NCBI GenBank assembly: GCA_020438105.1 | Contig: JAGQVE010000001.1 | Span: forward strand, 207,985 to 251,223 | Length of the DNA: 43,239 nucleotides | Source: Bacteroidales bacterium | GTDB taxonomy: Bacteria > Bacteroidota > Bacteroidia > Bacteroidales > JAADJA01 | Direction: 5' to 3' | Part shown: positions 1 to 7,657 of the stretch, piece by piece | Position numbering within the stretch: the first letter of the stretch is position 1 | Layout of the letters: each line of letters begins with the position of its first letter | Translations under genes and position numbers: made by a program | Notes under the pieces: model-generated | The model's database searches: none | What the model saw: the letters and a program-made list of their open reading frames with translations, nothing else | What the model was told of the DNA's origin: nothing

Positions 1-680
1 GTTACACCGGCAATTTCCTTTGAAAGGTTTGCAGCAACCGTATGTTTATTGGGTGGAATTGCAAGGTCACTGTGGATTTCATCAGAAATCAAAATAAGAT
101 TGTGTTTGATACAAATTTCCCCGAGCCTGGTCAATTCTTCCTTCGTCCATGCACTCCCGCCCGGATTGTGCGGATTGGAAATAATAACCATCCGTGTGCG
201 GCTATCAATTTGCTTTTCCAGATCTTCGAAATCCATGTCGTATCTGCCATTGTTCAGTTTAAGTTGATTATTCACCAACTGCCGCCCATTATCCTTCACC
301 GCCCCGAAAAAGGGGAAATAAACGGGTGGTTGCACGATGATTTTATCACCTGGTTTGGTGTAAGCCATCACCGCCATATTCACAGCCGGAACAATTCCCG
401 GACTGAAGATTACCCAATCTTTATCAATTTTCCACCGATGTTTTTTATCAATCCAATTGATCAGGGATGTATAATAACTTTCTGGCCGGATTGTGTATCC
501 ATATACCGGATGCTCAGCCCTTTGCTTTACGGCATCCACAATAAAGTCGGGGGTTTTAAAATCCATGTCGGCCACCCACATGGGCAACACATCCTGCTTT
601 TTAAAAAACATTTCACGGATATCCCATTTCACACAGGATGTTCCGGTGCGGTCGATTATTTCGTCGAAATTGTACTTCAT
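1..680 (-). CDS. MalY/PatB-type aminotransferase / cystathionine beta-lyase (3' end cut by window)
   Basis: This is the N-terminal ~226 residues of a fold-type I PLP enzyme. It starts at the ATG at 680-678 and runs off the left edge, so no stop is present. The translation begins MKYNFDEIIDRTGTSCVKWD and continues with MWVADMDF, an early motif typical of MalY/PatB C-S lyases. It then shows HPVYGYT, FSPGIVPAVN, the substrate-side VISNPHNPGG and, near the edge, ISDEIHSDL, whose Asp should contact the PLP pyridine nitrogen. The Schiff-base lysine would lie beyond the window. Family members cleave cystathionine or cysteine to pyruvate, ammonia and a thiol, or act as aminotransferases; the exact substrate cannot be told here. 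It is transcribed divergently from the lipoprotein gene at 899. Confidence 0.9.
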   Translation of the reverse strand, partial: MKYNFDEIIDRTGTSCVKWDIREMFFKKQDVLPMWVADMDFKTPDFIVDAVKQRAEHPVYGYTIRPESYYTSLINWIDKKHRWKIDKDWVIFSPGIVPAVNMAVMAYTKPGDKIIVQPPVYFPFFGAVKDNGRQLVNNQLKLNNGRYDMDFEDLEKQIDSRTRMVIISNPHNPGGSAWTKEELTRLGEICIKHNLILISDEIHSDLAIPPNKHTVAANLSKEIAGV

Positions 681-834
681 AATTTATCAAACAAAAGTAT
701 CGGACAAAAGTCGCAAAAATCAAATTGGGGTGTAAAAACATAATTCTATTTTATTTTTTGATTTGGATTTATTTAGAATGAATCTGTATTTCATATCACC
801 AGCATTTTTTTAATGTAAAATTCCCATCATTTGT

Positions 835-842
835 TATTTTTG
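835..842 (+). promoter_or_regulatory. Putative Bacteroidota -7 box upstream of lipoprotein gene
   Basis: TATTTTTG fits the phylum -7 consensus TAnnTTTG and would start transcription about 50 nt before the ATG at 899. No clear TTTG lies 19 nt upstream, only a T-tract, so support is moderate. Confidence 0.35.
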
Positions 843-898
843 GGTTTCCAACAAAAGAGTTTTTATCAAAATCAATCAATAATTAAAAATTAAAAGTT

Positions 899-1537
899 AT
901 GAAAAAACAATCTCCTTTATTTTTTCTGATCATATCAATTGGAATGGTTATGATAGTATCCTCGTGCAAAAAAGATGAAGAAGAGGATGATAATAGTGAT
1001 AGTAAAATCACGATTGATTCGGATTGGCAGGTAAAATACACCCTTGATGGAGTCACATACAATTACAAAGAAGGTGATTGGGGAACAGATTTTATCTCCG
1101 GCAGCTATTCAAGAGATGAGAGTTGGGTACCTGCACCCGATACCAGCTCTGTTTCATGGGGTTCAGGCCTTTTTTCATGGGATGGAGTTTCATTTATTGA
1201 TATAGATCGTGGAACATTAAAGTATGTTGGCAGTTTTCCGGATGAAGACCAATTTAAATCATTTTTTGCTCCCGGAAATTATCCCTTCGCTCCTGATGGA
1301 GGAAATGGCATGTGGTTACGCTGGTATGATGATAATGGAGATATGTGGACTACCTATTATGGCAGTGGCGATCAAAGTGGCAGCTCTATAAAGATTGACG
1401 AGATTGCCGAAGAGACGGGAATACAGGGATATGCTATAAAGGTTAAGCTATCTTTTAACTGTAAGGTATACGATGAAAATGGCAACAGCAAAACACTTAC
1501 AAATGGCATTTATGTAGGTAAATTTCTACATTACTAA
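899..1537 (+). CDS. Hypothetical secreted lipoprotein
   Basis: A 212-residue protein with a type II signal peptide. A KK N-terminus and hydrophobic stretch (residues 8-20) lead to the lipobox VSSC with Cys23 as the predicted lipidated residue. An acidic/Ser-rich linker (KKDEEEDDNSDS) follows. The mature part is rich in Trp, Gly, Asp and Ser and looks like a small beta-rich domain. I do not recognise a named family. The stop codon overlaps the stop of the convergent DnaJ-like gene by four bases (1534-1537), so no terminator separates them. Lipoproteins of this kind in Bacteroidota are usually outer-membrane anchored; function unknown. Confidence 0.8.
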   Translation: MKKQSPLFFLIISIGMVMIVSSCKKDEEEDDNSDSKITIDSDWQVKYTLDGVTYNYKEGDWGTDFISGSYSRDESWVPAPDTSSVSWGSGLFSWDGVSFIDIDRGTLKYVGSFPDEDQFKSFFAPGNYPFAPDGGNGMWLRWYDDNGDMWTTYYGSGDQSGSSIKIDEIAEETGIQGYAIKVKLSFNCKVYDENGNSKTLTNGIYVGKFLHY

Positions 1538-2283
1538 TTTATCCCCCGCTCCTTTTTAATTTGATCATAAGCAGCCTGTACCTTTTGAAATTTCTCATTG
1601 GCAGCTTTCTGGAATTCCTCACCCAGGTGTTGAACTTTGTCGGGGTGGTATTTTACGGCCATTTTGCGATAAGCTTTTTTCACTTCATCATTGTTGGCAT
1701 CCGGAGTTATTTCAAGCACCTGGAAAGCAGCGTTGATGTCTTTGTAGAACATTGCTTTGATGGAACTGAAATCAGCCATTGAAATCCCCAGGTTATGACT
1801 TATGGTCTGAATCACCTCCACCTCTTTGGCATGCACATGCCCATCGGCCATGGATATTCCAAACAGGTAATGCAACAATTGCAAACGGGATGGATGATCC
1901 ATGTAGGTTCTAATTTGTTGTGCAACGCCGGTAACATCTATTTCCTGTTTTAATAATTCGCGGAGTACGAGGATATTTTCGATGGCAAGTTGCTCACCAA
2001 ACTGCTGATGAAAGAACTTCTTTACATAATCCAGTTCCGACTTTAAAACTTTTTCATCAGCCTTCATTACAGCAGCAGAAAGTACCACCAAACTTGCTGC
2101 AAAGTCGCCCGGACGGGTTCTTGCAGCACCAGCAGTTCCGTATGGATGCTCCCCTTTATACTCATAAACACCACTTTGCATTCCGTCGTACATACTTCCG
2201 AATACCAATCCCAGCACACCGCCGATGGGCCCACCTAATGCCCAACCGAGTCCCAGCCCGACCCATTTTCCATACTTTGCCAT
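1534..2283 (-). CDS. TerB-like / DnaJ-domain co-chaperone (DjlA-like)
   Basis: 249 residues. A Gly-rich N-terminal segment (GLGWALGGPIGGVLGLVFGS, about residues 10-30) resembles the short membrane/glycine-zipper segment of DjlA. A TerB-like helical domain spans about residues 60-170, with acidic motifs such as MADGHVHAKE. A C-terminal J domain covers about 184-249 and has the invariant HPD at 213-215, which is needed to stimulate DnaK ATPase. It is therefore a probable membrane-associated Hsp40 partner of DnaK. It lies downstream of the saccharopine operon but is separated from it by a terminator hairpin, so it is probably its own unit. Confidence 0.85.
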   Translation of the reverse strand: MAKYGKWVGLGLGWALGGPIGGVLGLVFGSMYDGMQSGVYEYKGEHPYGTAGAARTRPGDFAASLVVLSAAVMKADEKVLKSELDYVKKFFHQQFGEQLAIENILVLRELLKQEIDVTGVAQQIRTYMDHPSRLQLLHYLFGISMADGHVHAKEVEVIQTISHNLGISMADFSSIKAMFYKDINAAFQVLEITPDANNDEVKKAYRKMAVKYHPDKVQHLGEEFQKAANEKFQKVQAAYDQIKKERGIN

Positions 2284-2311
2284 ATTTTTATGTTTTTGCT
2301 TTCAAAAATAA

Positions 2312-2348
2312 AAAAATAAAAGCGCCGATTGTTCAAATGCGGCGCTTT
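2312..2348 (-). terminator. Rho-independent terminator of the saccharopine operon
   Basis: Inverted repeat AAAGCGCCG (2319-2327) / CGGCGCTTT (2340-2348) with a 12-nt loop. On the minus strand it is followed by a T-rich run (TTTATTTTTTT). It sits just after the stop of the saccharopine dehydrogenase gene. Confidence 0.8.
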
Positions 2349-2371
2349 AAATATTTTAAAACATCCCTGTA

Positions 2372-3724
2372 CTAATGACCATTAGGTTCGTCAATTTGCT
2401 CTTTTTTTTCAGTAAAATGAATTCCAAAAGGAGCAAGTGCTTCAAGCACGGGGTTATAAATTTCGGGTAAAGTGGGTATTTGTACTCCCGTATTCCCGAT
2501 TTTCCCACCAAGGATTAGCTTACAACCCATAGCTACAGGCAATCCAACTGTAATAGCCATGGCGGTATCTGTATTGTTTTTACCTTCCACAGCCATAGAG
2601 GATGTAATGCGGAAGTATTTATCTTCCAGTTTATATTCAAACTCATGCTGCATCACAATCATATCCTTATCGTCGGAGCTAAGGCCCCACTTTTCTTCCA
2701 GTATTTTCTGAAGTATTTGGGCCGGAGTTGCCTGCTTTAATCCTATTTTAGTGCGCTCAAACAATCCAAGCCAGCGCAATTTATACATATCAAACGAGTC
2801 GGGATCAATATCCAAATATTCGGCAAATTTGTCCTCCACCAATTTGGTTTTATCATACCGCAAAAAACTATTGGTGAAGTCACGGTATGTTAAATCTTCT
2901 GAATTTTCAATTACAAATGAATCATCAGTGGCACCCAGCTGAACCAGGTAATTCCATGTGCGACTGAATCCCGGGCGCCGGATTGTTCCACGGTACATGC
3001 TCGGTATATCGTCAATACCATACGCACTTCGGTATTTCAGTGAATCGCGGTTTGGATAAGTTTCAAACTCACCATAACCCTCAATATCGATGCGTTGCAA
3101 CCGGCAGAACAATTTGTGATATGGAATGAATTTATACATTCCCCTACGTATCATTTGTGCGCCACCCTGTCCTGCAAGTACTACATTTCGGGGATTCCAG
3201 GTAAATTTGTAATTCCAGGGATTATTGTCATACTTGGGTGCAACCAATCCCCCTGTTGATGATTTAAAAGAAACCAGCTCTCCGCCTTCTCCTTTAATTC
3301 TATCAATGATTTGCATGGCCGACATATGGTCGATGCCAGGGTCAAGCCCCAATTCATTCAATAAAATGATGCCATTTGTCCTGGCCTCCTCATGAAATGC
3401 TTTAATCTCTTTTGAAACATACGAGGCTGTAACCATATCCCTTTTGAAGCGGATACAGGTTTTCGCCACAAGGAAATGCATCTTGGCCGGTAACATCGAA
3501 ATAACAATGTTGGCTTTACGAATTTCCCTGGTTCGTTGTTCATCATCATAAACATCAAACTTGAAAGCCTCACCCTGTGGATGATTGTTTACCCTCTTTT
3601 GAGCAATTTCTTCTGAAAAATCACCCACACGGACAAACCATTTATTTTCTTCTGCATGTTCAAGCAGATACCTGATCAGGGTTGGAGATGACAAGCCCGC
3701 CCCCAAAACCAAAATCTGTTTCAT
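2372..3724 (-). CDS. Saccharopine dehydrogenase (glutamate-forming type)
   Basis: 450 residues. The N-terminus MKQILVLGAGLSSPTLIRYL is a Rossmann NAD(P)-binding motif (GAGLSS). Further on, ANIVISMLPAKMH, NELGLDPGIDHMSAM and SFKSSTGGL match the saccharopine dehydrogenase/reductase family, including the SDH half of animal AASS. The DPGxDHM motif is a hallmark. The enzyme should oxidise saccharopine to glutamate and aminoadipate semialdehyde. It lies 15 bp downstream of the lysine-ketoglutarate reductase gene on the same strand, so the two make a minimal lysine-degradation operon. The reverse biosynthetic direction is possible in fungi but less likely here. A terminator follows. Confidence 0.88.
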   Translation of the reverse strand: MKQILVLGAGLSSPTLIRYLLEHAEENKWFVRVGDFSEEIAQKRVNNHPQGEAFKFDVYDDEQRTREIRKANIVISMLPAKMHFLVAKTCIRFKRDMVTASYVSKEIKAFHEEARTNGIILLNELGLDPGIDHMSAMQIIDRIKGEGGELVSFKSSTGGLVAPKYDNNPWNYKFTWNPRNVVLAGQGGAQMIRRGMYKFIPYHKLFCRLQRIDIEGYGEFETYPNRDSLKYRSAYGIDDIPSMYRGTIRRPGFSRTWNYLVQLGATDDSFVIENSEDLTYRDFTNSFLRYDKTKLVEDKFAEYLDIDPDSFDMYKLRWLGLFERTKIGLKQATPAQILQKILEEKWGLSSDDKDMIVMQHEFEYKLEDKYFRITSSMAVEGKNNTDTAMAITVGLPVAMGCKLILGGKIGNTGVQIPTLPEIYNPVLEALAPFGIHFTEKKEQIDEPNGH

Positions 3725-3739
3725 TTTACGTCTCTTGTT

Positions 3740-5047
3740 TTATAAATATTCTTCTATGTATTTAAAATCAGGAGTTAATTCTCCATTGTGAAGTATCATC
3801 GCTCTTTTTATGGGAGCAGGGAGATCAAGGTTACTGAAATCTTTTGAATAATCGGCCTCAGCTATTGCCGGAATGTATTTGTAAAGTGCCTGGCTGAAAG
3901 CCATGGACGACTCTCGGGGCAGTTCACTAGGAAGTATGTCGACAGCCATAATTAGCAATCCCGAACCTTTAAAACCCATGGCTGGTATCCGGCTTGCCGG
4001 ATCATAAACAAAAACCGGATCCTCAATCTCGGTACCTTTATGGGTACATTCAATGGAGCCATCCGGATCGCAGGTTACATCGCCAATAACAGTTAGCCTG
4101 GGAGTTCCCTGTTTGTATAATTTTTCCAAATAATCTTTGGTAACAATTCTTGGATATCTGTCGTCCCAGTACATACAATTCATAAGTACAGTGAGGTGCG
4201 GTATGTATTGTTCAAACTTGCTTTTGAATTTTTCCGGATGCTGATAATAGGTGGGCAGGTCAAAGTGCTCATTACTGCTGATGGGTTCCGAAAGATCAGC
4301 TTCTTTAAATACCACCTTGTAAATTACATTATTAGGAAGTGAGGTTTGCTTATTCAAGCTAAGTAATTCATCGGGGGTAATTTCTTTAACAGGCAATAAT
4401 CCGGCAATTTCCTGGGCACCATTGGAAACGTTTCCGTAACCGGTAAACCCAATGGTTAAAGGGGTAATAGCTTCCGGAAGACCTTTTTGAGCTATCTCAA
4501 AACCAACGTCTGAGATCACCTTTTTGGCTTCCTCAAGTGACTGATATGTATGTGATTGTTTGATCTTTAAAAACGGTGTTTCGATGCCATATTCACGGTA
4601 TCGCTGACCCAATGACCAAAGTGAATTGATCATTCCGGCCAATCCGGCAAAGCGGCCGAAAAAGATTAGTCTGCGGCCCATTTCATCAGCTATTTTTTCA
4701 TAATCAATCAGGTTAACTTTCTTCTCCATCATTTTCTTCAGCATGGGCATATTGTAAGGTTGACCTTTGATAACATGCGAGAAAAAAATGTACGTTTTAT
4801 TGGTTTCGAATAAATCGATGGGCATTTCCTTAACGCCAAAAACGACCGGAACATCTTTCAGTTCAGAAACCAGCCTGGCTCCCGCCTTTTCAAACTCCTC
4901 GTGGGTGAATATTCTTTTGGGTGAACGCTCCACATGAAACTCCAGGCTATTTTGAACAATCAACTTTTTAATATGCTCAGGAATAATGGCTACCCTTCGT
5001 TCCATTAAATACTTATCCTCGTGCCTGATACCGATCTTTTTATTCAT
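3740..5047 (-). CDS. Lysine-ketoglutarate reductase (saccharopine-forming), AlaDH/PNT-like
   Basis: 435 residues. The N-terminal half (GIRHEDKYLMERRVAIIPEH, then KKTYIFFSHVIKGQPYNM-like text, LIDYEKI, FGRFAGLAGMIN, TPFLKI) follows the lysine-ketoglutarate reductase domain of animal/plant AASS. The middle motif ITPLTIGFTGYGNVSNGAQEI includes the nucleotide-binding loop. It should condense lysine and 2-oxoglutarate to saccharopine using NADPH. It is the first gene of a two-gene operon with saccharopine dehydrogenase; the eukaryotic enzyme carries both halves on one chain. A good promoter lies about 65 bp upstream. Confidence 0.85.
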   Translation of the reverse strand: MNKKIGIRHEDKYLMERRVAIIPEHIKKLIVQNSLEFHVERSPKRIFTHEEFEKAGARLVSELKDVPVVFGVKEMPIDLFETNKTYIFFSHVIKGQPYNMPMLKKMMEKKVNLIDYEKIADEMGRRLIFFGRFAGLAGMINSLWSLGQRYREYGIETPFLKIKQSHTYQSLEEAKKVISDVGFEIAQKGLPEAITPLTIGFTGYGNVSNGAQEIAGLLPVKEITPDELLSLNKQTSLPNNVIYKVVFKEADLSEPISSNEHFDLPTYYQHPEKFKSKFEQYIPHLTVLMNCMYWDDRYPRIVTKDYLEKLYKQGTPRLTVIGDVTCDPDGSIECTHKGTEIEDPVFVYDPASRIPAMGFKGSGLLIMAVDILPSELPRESSMAFSQALYKYIPAIAEADYSKDFSNLDLPAPIKRAMILHNGELTPDFKYIEEYL

Positions 5048-5113
5048 TTTCAGTTGTTTTGATTGATTGATAAATCCGCTGTAATGAATACATTGTTTAA
5101 ATCAAAAGAGCAG

Positions 5114-5144
5114 CAAACTTATAATAATTCCATCTGTGCTCAAA
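5114..5144 (-). promoter_or_regulatory. Promoter of the lysine-ketoglutarate reductase operon
   Basis: On the minus strand TTTG (5144-5141) is followed after exactly 19 bp by TAAGTTTG (5121-5114). This matches the Bacteroidota consensus TTTG-N19-TAnnTTTG. Predicted transcription start near 5107, about 60 nt before the ATG. Confidence 0.65.
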
Positions 5145-5249
5145 AGAAAGACCGAACTTTATTTTTAGGTAAATGTTGATCAATATTGAAATGTGATTCA
5201 AGTATAAAAGAGATATACATCTTTAAAAATTAAATATTAGGCTACTTTT

Positions 5250-5280
5250 TTTCAAGACATTTAAAATATTTATACTTTTG
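5250..5280 (+). promoter_or_regulatory. Promoter of the DUF4290 gene
   Basis: TTTC (5250-5253), 19-bp spacer, TACTTTTG (5273-5280) fits TTTG-N19-TAnnTTTG with one mismatch. The predicted leader is about 150 nt. The rest of the 5048-5435 intergenic region is AT-rich; apart from this and the opposing promoter I see nothing else in it. Confidence 0.55.
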
Positions 5281-5435
5281 CAACATCGTTGATCGTTAAC
5301 ACGTTCACACAAACAAATTTACCTTTCAGCAATTTGACTACCGAACACACCCGGATTAAGGGAAAAACAGCAAATTGATAAGATTACGAGGAAAGCAAGA
5401 GAGGTTTAAGTAGTTGTTTTAAATTTTTCAAAATT

Positions 5436-6065
5436 ATGATGGAATATAACACCACCCGCGACAAGCTGTTTATCAGCGAATATGGCCGCAATGTACAAAA
5501 ACTGGTACGTGAAGCCATGAAAATCGAAGATCGTGAAATGCGCACTGAATTTGCAAAAATCATTGTTCAGATCATGGGCCAGCTGAACCCAGCCGTTCGT
5601 GAATCGGGTGACTATAAACATAAACTGTGGGATCACCTGCACATTATTTCTGAATTCAAACTGGATGTAGACAGTCCGTATGAGGCACCAACACAGGAGG
5701 CCTTGCAAGCAAGGCCGGCCAAGGTACCATACAGCTCCAACCATATCAAATACCGGATGTATGGATCAAACATTGCGCGTATCATCGAAAAAACCGTGCA
5801 AATGGAAGATGGCTATGAAAAAGAGGCCCTGGTTCATGCCATTGCAAATCACCTGAAAAAATCATATCTCAACTGGAACCGTGAGTCAGTAGATGATGAT
5901 CAGATTTTTGAACACTTGAAAGTGCTTTCGAAAGGTCAGTTGGAATTAAGGGAGGATCAAAGATTGAGTTCAACCAATGAGATACTCTCCAGGAATAAAA
6001 AGAAAAAACCTGTTAAACAACCTCAGAAGGGTCCACAAATGAAAAGGAAAAAAAAGAGGATGTAA
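5436..6065 (+). CDS. DUF4290 domain protein
   Basis: 209 residues. The N-terminus YNTTRDKLFISEYGRNVQKLV and the motif ESGDYKHKLWDHLHIISEF are characteristic of the Bacteroidota-specific DUF4290 family. A strongly basic tail (about residues 185-209, runs of KKKK and KRKKKR) could bind nucleic acid, but function is unknown. The start at 5436 (MMEYN) might be the second Met. It is followed by a strong terminator and then by murA; I recall this neighbourhood as common in the phylum. Confidence 0.85.
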   Translation: MMEYNTTRDKLFISEYGRNVQKLVREAMKIEDREMRTEFAKIIVQIMGQLNPAVRESGDYKHKLWDHLHIISEFKLDVDSPYEAPTQEALQARPAKVPYSSNHIKYRMYGSNIARIIEKTVQMEDGYEKEALVHAIANHLKKSYLNWNRESVDDDQIFEHLKVLSKGQLELREDQRLSSTNEILSRNKKKKPVKQPQKGPQMKRKKKRM

Positions 6066-6076
6066 AAAAATTTCAG

Positions 6077-6108
6077 AAACAGCTATCAAATTGGTAGCTG
6101 TTTTTTTT
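6077..6108 (+). terminator. Intrinsic terminator after the DUF4290 gene
   Basis: AAACAGCTA / TAGCTGTTT stem, extended by a C-G and a U-G pair, with an AAATT loop (6077-6103), followed directly by a run of Ts to 6108. It separates this gene from murA. Confidence 0.85.
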
Positions 6109-6178
6109 ATTCAAACTATTAACCCTAAATTGTGGGTATCTTATCCTAAATCGATATTTACCGGTACTTTTTATCCGT

Positions 6179-6186
6179 TATTTTCG
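6179..6186 (+). promoter_or_regulatory. Possible murA -7 box
   Basis: TATTTTCG differs from TAnnTTTG by one base. An upstream TTTA lies 18 bp before it. Since a terminator precedes murA, a promoter is expected here, with a leader of about 20 nt. Confidence 0.35.
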
Positions 6187-6214
6187 TAGCTAACACATTT
6201 AAAACAAATTCGAG

Positions 6215-7519
6215 ATGGCATCCTTTGAAATCCGGGGAGGAAAAAAACTATCCGGCGAAATCGTTCCGCAAGGCGCTAAAAACGAAGCATTGCAAATTAT
6301 TTGTGCAACATTGCTTACCAAAGAAGAAGTTACCATTCACAACATTCCGGATATCCGCGACGTGAACAAACTGATCGACCTGCTTAGTGATCTGGGTGTG
6401 GAAGTTACCAAAAAAGGCAAAGAAACTTATTCGTTTAAAGCCGATAACATTGACCTTGACTACCTCAAAACCGATCAATTCATTGTTAAAGGAGGCAGTC
6501 TGCGCGGGAGTATCATGATCATAGGACCATTGCTTGCCAGGTTTAAAAAGGCCTATATGCCTCAGCCGGGAGGTGATAAAATTGGCCGCCGCAGGCTTGA
6601 CACCCATTTTATTGGCTTTCAAAAGCTGGGTGCCGAATTAAATTATAATCGCCGCGACAAGCGTTACAATATTGAAGCATCAAATCTCTCGGGGGCCTAT
6701 ATGCTGCTTGATGAAGCTTCAGTAACAGGAACAGCAAATATTGTGATGGCTGCAGTTTTGGCAAAAGGAACCACCACCATTTTTAATGCTGCCTGCGAGC
6801 CTTACCTTGTCCAGCTTTGCGAAATGCTTAACCGCATGGGAGCCAAAATCACGGGAGTTGGGTCGAACCTGCTAACCATTGAGGGAGTGAACGAACTGGG
6901 CGGAACAACCCATACCCTGTTGCCGGATATGATTGAAGTGGGAAGTTTTATCGGGATGGCAGCCATGACCGGGTCAGCACTTACCATTAAAGATGTTAAT
7001 TATAAGGCCCTCGGTATCATTCCGGAAGTTTTTAAAAGGCTCGGAATAAAACTTGAGCATAAGGGAGATGATATTTTTATTCCTGAACAAAAAAGTTATG
7101 AGGTGGAAACCTTCATGGATGGCAGTATTATGACCATTGCCGATGCTCCCTGGCCGGGCTTTACACCTGACCTTATTTCCATCGCGCTGGTTACAGCAAC
7201 ACAAGCCAAGGGTTCGGTTTTGATCCATCAAAAGATGTTTGAAAGCCGTCTTTTCTTTGTTGATAAACTGATCGACATGGGCGCCCAGATCATTCTTTGT
7301 GATCCGCACCGGGCAACGGTTATCGGGCTCAACAAGGCTTATCCGCTCAGAGGAATAAGGATGTCGTCACCAGATATCAGGGCAGGTGTTGCCTTGCTCA
7401 TAGCGGCTTTATCGGCAGATGGAGTTAGCATTATCGACAACAGCGATCAAATAGATCGTGGTTATCAAAACATCGACGAAAGATTGCGGAAACTAGGGGC
7501 TGATATCAGGAGAATTTAA
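6215..7519 (+). CDS. murA: UDP-N-acetylglucosamine 1-carboxyvinyltransferase
   Basis: 434 residues, normal length for MurA. It transfers enolpyruvate from PEP to UDP-GlcNAc, the first committed step of peptidoglycan synthesis, in the cytosol. Motifs seen are GAKNEALQIICATLL near the N-terminus (catalytic Lys22 and Asn23), the active-site loop MPQPGGDKIGRR, and SPDIRAGVALLIAAL near the C-terminus. The loop residue that is Cys115 in E. coli is Asp121 here (GAT at 6575-6577). The Asp form is active but is not alkylated by fosfomycin in families where it has been studied. The gene is monocistronic by its flanks: terminator before, purD 138 bp after. Confidence 0.96.
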   Translation: MASFEIRGGKKLSGEIVPQGAKNEALQIICATLLTKEEVTIHNIPDIRDVNKLIDLLSDLGVEVTKKGKETYSFKADNIDLDYLKTDQFIVKGGSLRGSIMIIGPLLARFKKAYMPQPGGDKIGRRRLDTHFIGFQKLGAELNYNRRDKRYNIEASNLSGAYMLLDEASVTGTANIVMAAVLAKGTTTIFNAACEPYLVQLCEMLNRMGAKITGVGSNLLTIEGVNELGGTTHTLLPDMIEVGSFIGMAAMTGSALTIKDVNYKALGIIPEVFKRLGIKLEHKGDDIFIPEQKSYEVETFMDGSIMTIADAPWPGFTPDLISIALVTATQAKGSVLIHQKMFESRLFFVDKLIDMGAQIILCDPHRATVIGLNKAYPLRGIRMSSPDIRAGVALLIAALSADGVSIIDNSDQIDRGYQNIDERLRKLGADIRRI

Positions 7520-7595
7520 GCATCGAAGGTGTTTTTTCAACAGATTGTTTATAATTAAATCGCCGACCCTTCTCATTCAAAAAAACCATATCCAG

Positions 7596-7603
7596 TATCT
7601 TTA
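7596..7603 (+). promoter_or_regulatory. Possible purD -7 box
   Basis: TATCTTTA differs from TAnnTTTG in the last base and lies about 55 nt before purD. No clear -33 element is visible. Confidence 0.25.
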
Positions 7604-7657
7604 CACGCCGGATTTAATTCCGGAAATTGATTGTTGAACAGGTAATCCGAAAATTTT

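Noticed and set aside
42..743. Plus-strand frame of 233 codons
   Set aside because: It is the shadow of the MalY/PatB-type gene on the minus strand, whose translation has clear family motifs.
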